A DNA stretch of 64,000 nt from NCBI GenBank assembly GCA_003344405.1, contig NOWV01000044.1, positions 248,001 to 312,000 on the forward strand, given 5' to 3'. The notes beneath the pieces are model-generated. The model was not told the origin of the DNA, did no database searches, and was given only the letters and a program-made list of their open reading frames with translations. Positions 13,470 through 24,373 of this stretch are shown piece by piece. The number at the start of each line of letters is the position of its first letter. The first letter of the stretch is position 1. This DNA comes from Trichoplax sp. H2. Taxonomy: Eukaryota > Placozoa > Uniplacotomia > Trichoplacea. The translations under genes and the position numbers were made by a program.

Positions 13470-14123
13470 TTAGCAACATAAAACTGAAGATAGTTGGTGC
13501 TCTTGTATGCAGCCATCTTTGCTATATTTACTTAATATCGCCTTTTTCAATACTTCTATAGTGTCAATGGTCACATCCTGATGGGATTGATAAAAGTCAA
13601 GCGTAATGATAATCAATTAACACGTATGGAAAATATTTGTTATAGTAGTTAATATCAGGTAAAGCTCCATAAAAAAACTAATTTTTCATTTATTTTCTAC
13701 TACATTAGTAATTACCTTTGCCTGAAGTTGAACTACATCTTTTATTAGTATATCTAATTTGTGATCACGGATATAGCCATTATTGTCTTATTTAATGAGA
13801 TCAAATTTATTAACATGGAGAAAGGATTACCTACAGAATTATTGAATTATCAAGAATTAAAATCAACATTTTCCTTATTCTAAAATCGATATTGCTATTC
13901 CGATATTCACTAGAGAAACTACTGATGTTTCAACTTGCTAACCTTATCATAGTGATTAAAGATATTCTGAAAGTCTTCTTGGCTCAATTTAGCATTCTTT
14001 TAATTGCAAAGAGTACTGCTGATTAGTGAATTAGATAATCACTTCGATTAAAGTAGAATCGTTCATTTATATATGTGTTCTACCATAAATTGCTTAAGAT
14101 AGTTGCCTTCAGTTGGTATCAAC
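13470..14123 (-). pseudogene. Truncated six-EF-hand (calbindin-family) paralogue, last four exons
   Basis: Four segments match the last four exons of the intact gene at 24374-32162. They lie at 14084-14123 (40 bp), 13943-13996 (54 bp), 13716-13787 (72 bp) and 13470-13577 (108 bp); the parent lengths are 40, 57, 72 and 144 bp. All four remain open in the homologous frame. They encode LIPTEGNYLKQF, a degenerate fifth-EF region ending NHYDK, the loop start DNNGYIRD, and a sixth loop degraded to YSKDGCIQEHQ. The acceptor of the 72-bp exon is lost (parent AAAAG/GAT, here AATAA/GAC). No copies of the first seven exons were found upstream. It is best read as a 5'-truncated pseudogene, though the open frames leave room for a recently lost or re-used gene. 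Confidence 0.75.
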
Positions 14124-14379
14124 CTAAAAAATATTAGAGAGAAGTCAGTATTTGTATTCGTAATATTCTATACATCATTTAGACTACATATTTATGATCA
14201 CTAAAGTGCAAAGACTTATTCATGAGATAAAATTATACCGTATGATGATTAAACTAGTTTGCTAATTTTAGCCTTGCAATCTTTCTACAATATTGCTGCA
14301 CTTTGAACTTACTGAACACAATAATGTTGTAGGGCATTGAGAATATAGTCCAAGACCATATCAATTTTGCTATAATCAA

Positions 14380-14662
14380 GGTACCCTATATATCAAATTT
14401 GAGCCCTAACAGAAGATACCTACTCTCCAGTAGTTAAATTGAGTTATATTGGTAGTTTGTGCTCTGCTTCTAATTTATGAGCCTGTTCGAATTACGACTA
14501 AAAAACTTATTACTAATCCTTATCTAAATAAATTGATTGCAGTTATCATAAGCGAATTAGAATCAGGGTACACTATTTTAGCGAATTTGAGGCCTAACGG
14601 AAGCTATATAGTCTGCAGTAGTTAAATTAACGTTGCACAGGTAATTTGTGCCTTATATGCAG
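14380..14662. repeat. Direct repeat pair, spacing about 187 bp
   Basis: The segments near 14380-14475 and 14567-14662 share GGTAC, AAATTTGAG/CGAATTTGAG, CCTAACRGAAG, CAGTAGTTAAATT and a common downstream order. They are diverged but clearly related. No gene or transposon feature is associated. The rest of 14124-15335 shows no supported exon. Confidence 0.6.
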
Positions 14663-15335
14663 CTTATCAGTATATTTAAAAGGAAAATCTCCAATAGTAA
14701 TTATAAAATTAACTACTAAAGCTTCTATTCAAATATTGTAATTATAATTATTATAAGCAAAATAGCAATATTAAAATTTCAATAATTTATGATTATATCC
14801 AGAATACAGCATACTCATTCTTGGCAAATTTATCCGTTTTTTTAGAAATTTGGTATTGCGTATCAATCTAATCATGATTCTTTAAAGGTACTAACAGATT
14901 ACAGTATATTCAATCTTTCTCTGTCATAATTAAATTTTTAAGTCATTCTTCTCCATCCAAGATTAATTATCCTTGATTCAAACTAAATACAGCACCGGTG
15001 TTTGCATATTGCCGTCAAAATAATATCATACAACTTAAAATCTACAGGTTAATAATTTTATTCATTTTTCAGCCACAACTACAGCATCTAAAATCCATCA
15101 TACAAATCTTATTCAGTATAGAATCAAATTTATCAATTTTATTTTCAGCTGTCCATTAAAGTTAGTAATACCAATTTCATGAAGGAAAATGTGATCCATC
15201 AAGATTGAACCAATGATAGAACTATTTTGAGGAGATATGATACAAAAATTTATTACTTTTTAGCTCTTAATCGGATAGATAATAATATAAATCTGTCGTA
15301 AATAAAAATATTCAAAATATTGTTTGACGAGAAAT

Positions 15336-16846
15336 TTAATGATGGTGCTTTTTAATGCTTTTCTTGAACTCTCTTTCTAATGCTTTTTGATCCTTTCCTG
15401 TAGATTCATCGAATACTGGTTTATTGACGACAGCTTCGTGAAGCTGAACAAAAAATGGTATATAGGTCATAAACTCCACAAAATCGATCGTTCCTATCGA
15501 GAAAGATAAAATTTGGTTCAGAAAATGCCAAGAAATGAAGTTCGATCACAATTTTATCTGTACTCATTTAATTATTTCTTAATTATAATTTTAACAATAA
15601 GGATAAGCTAACAGTTAATAGATACTGCTTCGATTTGATAGTCATAACTACTACATCATAGCGCTGAGAAACTGAATCTAGATCGATTGCGATATCAATG
15701 TCACTTTGTCCAAGTATTTCATATCTCACCACTATGATCCTTGTCAATTAAATGGACCAATTTGCGAACAAAATTTCTGTTGGTTCCTAATTTGATACCA
15801 ATAGCAGCAGAAATCATAATGGATAATTCAGATGTTAACAAGTAGCCATCTTCGTCGTGATCAATTAAGGAGAACATTTCCTAATGATAAATTTCGAAAA
15901 TGACACGGAAAATCAGTTATGATCCGGGCACGCTCTTGTCAGATTGTTTTAACTTTGATATCGATTTGTTACTTGTATATTTTCAAGTGTATTCATTACT
16001 ATTTTAAGGCTTACAAGTTTATGAGGTATATACCGACATGATGATTTATAGATATTAATAGCAACCCTAAGGCGATGGTTTACTTAATGACAACTTACCC
16101 TATAACTACGTAATAAATGAGCTAATCGATCCAAGTCGAATTCTAGTAGCGCCTCTTCGTTGATAGTTCTGGTCAAAGAAATTGATGATCTTGTTAGAAA
16201 ATTGGATCAGACTGTACCCACTCTTTAAATTTATTTATATATTCTAAATCATAATATGGGCAGTATGCTTCTGTGTGTTTCGTATCAGCAATCGATGATG
16301 ACGATATTTGGTTATCATAGACTAGATTGAACTAACCTGGAGCCCGAAAGCTTATCGTTTAAAGACGCAATAACGATAAATTCCCGCACATCAATCTCAC
16401 CATCCCCGTCAAGATCAAATAACTAAGGAGAAAAATTTTTGTCGTTATATAAAATAAATTTAATACAAAATTTTAGTTTCAATTTTGCATGTCGATGCCT
16501 CTCTTTCAATACTGTTTTACTTCAAAACGATTTAAAAGCTAAAATTGATACTTAAAGCATGAAACTACGGTAGTGGAAAAAACTGCAGACTGAAATGGTA
16601 TTCCCTGATCATAATATCAAGCATAAAATCAGAAAATAAAATATTGCCGTTGCTTATATAGGAATATTTTTAATTACAGACTCTCTAACTTACATTCATC
16701 AAATTTTTAACCGCATGATCATCGACAGAGGCAAACATTTTCCGCCTTAATTCCTCTATTGAAACGCGATGATCACCATTAACATCCAATTGCTCAAATT
16801 TAGCTTCAAATGCCTTGCGCTGCGGTTCGCTAGTAAAGGTATACAT
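15336..16846 (-). CDS. Four-EF-hand calcium-binding protein (or C-terminal part of the upstream gene)
   Basis: Five coding exons join in phase: 16846-16694, 16422-16337, 16168-16099, 15880-15730 and 15493-15336, giving 205 residues from ATG to TAA. Four EF-hand loops are visible: DVNGDHRVSIEE (21-32), DLDGDGEIDVRE (54-65), DHDEDGYLLTSE (110-121) and DKDHSGTIDFVE (149-160). The loops are nearly canonical, though loop 1 has His where Gly is usual. The protein should bind Ca2+ as a sensor or buffer; the tail ends KKHHH. All introns are 136-327 bp. An AATAAA on the minus strand at 15254-15249 lies about 80 nt past the stop. The ATG sits only 79 bp after the stop of the upstream reading frame. The sequence TTGTAG/TTGCCAGCCATG just before it can act as an acceptor that fuses this part in frame to the upstream gene, which I think is the likelier structure. 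Confidence 0.88.
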
Positions 16847-16925
16847 GGCTGGCAACTACAACGTTTGGAAATAATAATTCATAATTGTGAGAATGATATT
16901 CAATTTGGATGATAATAACGCCTTA

Positions 16926-19900
16926 TTAGCAAGTAGAACGAATATGGAAGAGATAGCCGTCTTCCTTAACACTAAAGGCCAATAGCCCTACTTGGAAATT
17001 CTCATCATCATCATCGTCGCTTTGCATCATCAAGCTTAGTTCACTTCTAAGATCGCTAATAGTGGAAGCAGTATCATCGTATAAACCGCTATTGGATTGC
17101 AAACGAAGGAAGGACCTGGAAATAAATCAACATGATGATGACAGCTTTAGTAAATTCATTTTTAGTTATATAGGCCATTTAGTTTAATTCATAAATGTCT
17201 ATCTCGATGCTATCCATCGGTATTATAGCTATCAATGAATCATCTGATAATAAAAGTTCTTCTGGCTGAATTACTCACTCTAATTTATTGAGTCCGCTGG
17301 GATTGTCGTGTAATAATTTAATTGGATCATAACCAGCACTACTTAATTCTCCAATACTTCTTATGCGAATACTAATTAAAGAAAAAATTTTAGTATAAAA
17401 TTCTTGATCGTTTCTTTGTTACCTTTATTGAAATGATATTTAATAGAGATGATAGGAAGAAAAATTGAAAGTAATCAACATTTAAAGTAATGATCAGATC
17501 TCGCTCTCTTAATACTTTCATAATCATCATCCTCCTCTTACTTTTTAGTACTAGAAAGATGGCGACGTCTTGTAGTATCTTCTTTTTTATGCTTGCTAAC
17601 GATGGTACCACTTAAAATATGGGTTGGTGAAGAACTTCGACCACTTTTACTCTTTCTATGCCCAGTTTTCTTCAAAGGACTCTTTTTGCCTACTTCAATT
17701 TCACCATCATAAATTCGATGGTATTCTCCATCGGAACTACTCTTCTTACTGATACTCAATTCATCGATTGCCCTTAAGCTGGAAGGGCTAACCGATTTTC
17801 TTAATTCTCGCTTGGATCTTGCTGATGATGCAGCAAGGTTTTGAGTCAGTTTGTTTAAAGAGCTATCACTATGCCGTTGAGCACTCTTCAAAATCAATCT
17901 CGATGCGCTCCCTTCATCGTCGCTAGCAAGACTCCATTTCGGTAGTTTACTACTACTATCAGAGGTTACCGTATCTTTGCGTAAATTTCGAAGAAACTCA
18001 GCCCTCTTGGAAAAGAGAAAAACATCATGATTGTAATTGGGCAGTACTGGCTCTTTTTCTTCCTTAGAACTATGTGGATTGTTGTCTTCATCTTCATCAA
18101 GAGTCCATCGTAGACCTTTCTTAATTTGAATAGCAGACGAAGTAATTGATTTTTTAAAAGTACGTTTCCTTAGAATGGATTTTTCTGGTTTAGATGGTGA
18201 TATCGCTGGCATTCCATCTTGATCCATTTCATGCTGATCAACAACCGGTGCAACCGATGATAGATTGTGCTGTTGATTTTTCGATTTTTGTTTCAGTTTT
18301 TGTGTTCTTGACTTTCTTGGAATGGTAGGTTTTCTTCTGGAGGTAACAAACTTAGCTGCTCTACCTTGAATACCTAATGAATGCAGTACATTAATGGGTT
18401 CAATCTCTTTTTCATCTACTGGTAGCGAACTAGAAGGTTCTTGTTCTATGATTTGGGGCTCAGGATAGCTTTCAGTAACAATTTTGGTTTCTACTTGATT
18501 TAACTTTGTATTACTTGGATCTTCGGGTACAAACTGTCCGTACTCAACACTCTGTAGACCTTTTCTTAATGGTTTCCCACCCCTTCTTTTGATATCGAGA
18601 TAGATTAAATTTTCTCTTTTATCATACTGATTCCTGGGAGAAGTATGTAAAGCAACACTTTCCGCCACATTTTCAATTTCATTTTCTTGATCTTCGACAT
18701 CAGACTCCTCTGTTCCTTCTGATAGCCGGCCTATGGCACCTTCTCGCAATCGTTCATCCTTAGACTCATTCAATGTACTCTAAAATAGTTGAATCCAAAT
18801 TACATAGAGAGTTAATACTCACTATAACATGATATTGTAATTCCTAAATTATATATGTATAATTATTACACGGAAGCGGCGTTAAGAATAAGTAAATTAA
18901 GGTAACCACTTGACCTAGTACTTTATTCTATTTTGTGAGAAATTACTGTATAGGCGTATTTAAATTAGCTGAGATTGTTTAGATTGATAATTTGGGAAAT
19001 TAATTATTTTTAAATTTTGCCGATAGAATATCTAGAAGTAATTTAATTTTCTTCGCTCTCTACAATTTATTATATATGTCACGGCTATATACTATAATTA
19101 TAACCACTATGTTGGTACTTGGCCTTATTTGGTGAGAAATGACTGTCTATACGCATCATTTAAATTAGCAGAGACTGTTATAGGACAATAATTCGTAAAA
19201 TTAATCATTCCTAAATTTTCGCTATAAAATATCCAAGAGCAATTCGATTTACCTCGCCATCTTCTGTAGTTAGATCAAATTCAAGAGATTCTAAGGGATC
19301 ACAAATAGGATTAAAAGAAATGAAATTTGGTTACGATTACATACAGATGACGAAAAGAAGAGAAAGATTCTCCAAGTTACAACGATATGTATTTCTTGAC
19401 AGGTAGCGTTAGCTATAGAAATATCTCCAAATTTTTAAAACCTTGAGCTGCTTTAATCCTACTTACCTATAGTAGAAACTGGAGTGCAAGTTAAAATTTC
19501 CGATTCGTAAACAGCTGGTTTATAAGCTCTAAATTAAATTAAGTAAGGTATAGCAATCAGTAAGAAAATTTGTCTAATAGAGCGAAAGGAGCTAAAATAA
19601 AATATTATTTAGAGGATGATTTACCTAGCCTTTAATTCAAGTCCGGTACCTGCCATATAATATGACCGATCAACTCGATGCGATTTAACCTATCATAATA
19701 ATCAAGATGTTAAAATGGATGACATAATAATAAGGTAAGTTCAGGGGAATATTTTCTGTCTGAAATTAACTCTTGAACTTACAAACATTAGTTTTTGCCT
19801 CATTCGACTATTATTAAATTCAGAATATCGAGCAAGAAATCGTTCGGGCTGTGCAACCGTTGGTTTCTTCCTGACAACTTCAGTAGGTAATAATTCATAG

Positions 19901-22388
19901 CTATAATCATATAGATTGAAAGCAAGGTAAATTGAAATTGAATGACCTACTGATTAAAGTTAACGTTGATTAAGCTCAAAGCCTACTATTTTTCTTCTTC
20001 AGTCTTACCTAGGGACTTTATCGTCTTTACAGTCTTCTAAATTTTGCTACAAAGACAGAAAGACTGAATTAAGCCGGGGGAATAAACGAAATAGTCACGA
20101 ATCGATGTGAAACTAAGCTTAACCTACTGCTACCGTTAGATTGAGGGCAGTCATGGACTACTAAATTCATTAGATGCTTACATGAAGTTCATTTTATCCT
20201 ACTACGTAGCTTAACGAAGAAGCTTATTTTATATCTTACAACAATTCCATCATTGAGCTAGCACTTTAATATCAGATTATCGACAACGAAAGATGGCTAG
20301 CGTATAGGCTAAAGTTATTAGTGAAATTATCACTTAGATTTTACCGGTACTTAATTGCTAGCTTATAAATAACTGAAGCTGCCAAAAGCAATCAAATTTA
20401 TTATTTTCCACGCTATATTTGAGGCATAATTTGACTAATCAATTGGATCAGGAGTTTTGAAACATGCAAATTGAAAATTACGACTATTAATAAATTGACC
20501 TCTGATTTTCTACAAGATAAGGCAAAATCATTCTTCTAAAGAATATATCAGATAGCTTTTCTCCCTTGATTGAACATCAAAAGCAGTTCCATATTGCAAA
20601 ATCTGCTGTTCTGACATTGATTTAATGTAATGGAAGTAATAACTTCAACGTAAATAAAATAATTTATAATAGGCGAAAAAATTTTTCAATTCTACTTAGC
20701 GACTATGAAAGATGACTAGTGTATAGGGTTAAAATTATTAGTAAAATTATCACTTTGATTTTGCCGATACTTGAATACTAGCTTATACATAATTGCAGAT
20801 GCCAAGTACATTAAGTCAGAATTTTCCTTATAAAGAATATATCAGCTAGTTTTTCTTTCTTGATTGTATATTAGAAGGAGTTCTACATTACAAAATCCAC
20901 TGTTCTGGCATTAATTTATAGTAACACAAGTAATAACTTCAGCGTAAATAAAAAATTTGTACCAGACGAAATTTTTTCTCACCATAACGAAATGAACAAC
21001 CTCATCAACACCTTAATCGTTTTAAGCTATACAAGTTAGTATCAACAATAAACATACCACATAATTAATTTTAACTTTTTGTTGGATTTTAGTGAAGGAA
21101 GGATGAGGCTCTGGTTTAATGGTTACCTTATCCGGAATGTCATAATTTGGAGTTCTCACAGGAGAAGATCTACAGAAATAAACAATTTTATCAATTTCCC
21201 ATATTGAAATTTTACACCGTTGTTATTAATAAATGATAATTTAGAGATAGACCACAATTAGCTACGGTTCACTAACACATTTCGTTAACACTTAATATTA
21301 GAACGTTATAGAAGAATTCTTTCTTTCAAGATTGGATAGAAATCATGATTTCAATGATAATCAAGCTTAAGAAAATTCAATTTAGCGTACTTGTAATATC
21401 CTGGCAATGTATCTGGTTTGAATTGGATTGGACTTTTAGGAGTAGCAAATGGTAGCTAAAACCATAATTTGTCAAATTATAATTATGAGAAATTTCGCAT
21501 TTTTCTACTGACAATATTACACTATAATCGTGATGTTGAAAATAGAATTAAAATTAAAAATATGAAAAGTTTCTTGAAATTGACGGTGATAAGCATCCTT
21601 TACGCATTAATTCACTCACTGGGCAAAGCGTTGGTTCTTCTCTTTCTATTGGTTTTGTTTGGAATGTTGGAAGGGAAGTAATGGTGGATTGTGGCGATAC
21701 TGGTACCTTCATAGGCACAGTAGATGCAGAAGCTGTTCTTTTATGGCTGGAACTTGAAGCATATCGTCTGGACATTTCAAGTCGGGCAGAATAGGTTGTA
21801 TATGGCAAGCTTTTATGAACCATCGATGCATCTGGTATCTCCAATTCGGGATCACCGTTTGATTGTGTTATAAATACTCTTCGAGCAGGTTCCGATTTTG
21901 GCCTTCTCCTAGTAAACTGTCTTTCTACTTGTCTCTTGATGTTTTTAAGTTGATGTGGCCCATAATATAACTGCGTCGTGTGGGATACAGTCTGCGGTCT
22001 TGGCTTAGTCTGATAATCAACTACAATAGAACACAGCATGATGTAGCAACCAATTTAATCACTTACAAAAGCTAGCATACGATAATATATGTAAACATAC
22101 TCTAAGTAACACCACCATAGCATCGTTAAAATTAAGGTCTAGAACATATTTCTACCTATTCGACTTGACATTACTATATAATTTTAAAATCTATTTTCAT
22201 CACTTTATTAGCTAAAATTAAAACAATCGCCAACGAGCTTTTATTTCTGATGTCATGTGAAATTGTATATTACTCATTGCTTACAAATAATACTCCACTC
22301 TACAGTAGTTTACTACTCTCGAAAAGTTTACTATAAAAAAATGGTTTAGATACTATCAACATTCTGTTAATATAGCGTACTTACCCAT
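16926..22388 (-). CDS. Large basic low-complexity protein, 12 coding exons, family not recognised
   Basis: Exons at 22388-22385, 22020-21620, 21455-21391, 21169-21058, 20046-20009, 19900-19783, 19689-19625, 19528-19467, 19290-19253, 18779-17542, 17371-17279 and 17115-16926 join in phase with consensus splice sites, giving 807 residues. The start codon is split: ATG plus one base ends exon 1, just before GTAAGTAC. The protein is Ser/Lys/Arg-rich and mostly disordered. Exon 10 alone supplies about 412 residues with dense SR/KS patches, and the C-terminal part holds an acidic run (QSDDDDDEN). No catalytic domain, signal peptide or membrane segment is visible. A donor in the last exon (CCAA/GTAGGG, exon end 16992) can splice in frame to 16855 and continue into the four EF-hands, making about 994 residues. 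A cytoskeletal or ciliary scaffold would fit the composition, but that is a guess. Confidence 0.8.
18840..19270. repeat. Intronic tandem duplication including a decayed exon end
   Basis: The copies at about 18840-19045 and 19060-19270 share TAACCACT, GTGAGAAAT.ACTGT, TTTAAATTAGC.GAGA and ATAAAATATC. The right copy runs into the functional 38-bp exon (19253-19290) and its donor. The left copy carries the matching but ruined exon end (TTTTCTTCGC where the working gene has TTTACCTCGC), so only one copy can be spliced. Confidence 0.7.
20280..20990. repeat. Intronic direct duplication, two copies of 290-410 bp
   Basis: The copies start near 20280 and 20700 (GAAAGATGRCTAGYGTATAGG). They share TATCACTT.GATTTT.CCG.TACTT, AAGAATATATCAG.TAG and AATAACTTCA.CGTAAATAAA. 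The left copy has an insertion of roughly 110 bp in its middle. Both lie in the intron between the exons at 21058-21169 and 20009-20046 and encode nothing visible. Confidence 0.8.
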
Positions 22389-24373
22389 TTTGCCAATCAA
22401 TTTCAAAGTCGTTTATACCGCAAAAAAAATACTTATCTAATACTATTTTATTGTACTACTAGCAAATCATCTCAATTGCATGATTCCATTATCATTGCTT
22501 TCTATCTTTTATTCGATATCTCATCTAGTGGTAGTCTATCTTGTCCTTTATCTCTTTATGCGTATACGAATTACTTCACAATAAGTGGATGTAACTTTAA
22601 TCTAGTAGAACCTGTATCAATTTTAATTAATACTACGTTAATAGCTTCTAGTAGTGTAAATAACAGAACCTGCCACTAATACAATTTAACTAAGGTCGGA
22701 CATGTTGTAGTTATGTTTTATATTTAATCAAGAATAGAATGTTGCCATAGCAACTTTCAGCGCGTTGAATATAGAATCATTTACCAATGCGACGAAATAA
22801 TACTATGCCAATCAGCAACTAATTCTTTACAAAAATTATGCTAATAGGCTCCTGTAATAACATTTATAGCTATCGTTATTATCACCATATTACATACGAT
22901 AGGATAATAAGTAATTTATGCGAGAAAGTATGATGTAAATGTCTACTATTGCAATCATGATGTCAATCAAGAGAGTTAAATTACGTCAAAAACATATGCA
23001 TCCATAACATCATTTACATTGGCTTGGGTAGATAGCATTATGAGCTAAATAGAGCGCCATAAGGAAATCCAAAATTATTCCTATTATCACATAATGATGT
23101 ACTTTCGGACAGACTATGCTCTTGGTAATATATGCTAGAGCTGCTTAAATAAGAGATCTATTAGGAGACGAAACAATGTCATTAAAAGTAAATTTTCGAA
23201 CTTAGATTGATCCAAAAAGTCTTTACATAGCTGAAATTGCTTCTGGTGAATAGATACGTCAGCCTCTTAGGTAAATGCAGAAGCAAATAACATGAAAGAA
23301 ATAAATTCTCAGTTTTTCTGCATTGCGTTCTATTCTGCAATAACCTATTTGTTCTGATCAGAGTATGACAATGAATCAAAATTTTAAAGGCCCATAATAC
23401 CAGCTTCGGCGTATATTACATAACTTGATTGTACTAAACTATAATAAGTTAGAATCACTCATTTAATCAGATGAACAACATGCAAAATGTAACCTTCAAG
23501 TGCTGCTAATGAACACCTACATATTAATAGTATACAAGGTCATATTGTAATAAATACTTTTTTACACAATCGTGACAACAAACTACTTCTGGGAATTATA
23601 TATCACTCCTGATCGTTTATTAATAAGTACCGTTACAATCGCTTATAGAATTAACTCAAAATACAATTTTTCAGTAATTACGGGAATTCCTGATTTATAT
23701 GCTGCCACTGTAACTTTAATCATTTTTTATCTTACCAAAAATTATCAGGATAAAATTATATAATCTATAAATCTTACAGTCAGTATCAAGTTTAAATAAT
23801 AATAATTAACTAAGCCTAATTATGAGATTGCCAATTTAATCTTCTCAACTTTACAAGCCAAACTGAAAATAATAGGATGAAATATCATTCAAAAATTTAC
23901 GAATTTTATAGGAATTAAAATAGTTCAGAGTAATATCCTTCAGTACATATATCTATGTATCTCAATGTTCATAAATAATTAGAATTCAAGTTTTTAGTAT
24001 TTGTACTGATAGTCTTAATATCTAGCTGAGATATAGCTTAAATAGGAACATCGGTATCATTAATATAGTAGTATCAAACTCATGCATCTTGTTATTCTTT
24101 GGTATAGATCAGACTATTGGTCCATGCGATTGGAAAAGTATCTGAATTTTTATCATTACTTAGAATTGCGTATCTATATGTATTACTCTGCTATGGTAGA
24201 TCAATGACCTAAAGCTTGCTATAGATGTGTAATAGAATAAAAAATCTCTCCATAATATGGATCCAATTCATCACCAATAATTGCCATTTAGTATAAAGTT
24301 CCAATATATATCCATAATTGCAAACGTTTTGCCCAAAATAATGAAGATAAGAGAGACTTCATATCATGCAACG
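22389..24373. other. Intergenic region between two minus-strand genes
   Basis: This holds the short 5' untranslated region and presumed promoter of the large gene (just above 22388) and the 3' flank of the six-EF-hand gene (below 24374). I saw no further exon pair, repeat or RNA gene. Short hydrophobic frames at 22476-22679 and 23572-23763 look like AT-rich noise. Confidence 0.5.

Noticed and set aside
18771-18776. Starting a separate gene at 18773
   Set aside because: The codon there is TTG, and the segment begins at a good acceptor (TATTTTAG) in phase with the upstream exon, so it is an internal exon.
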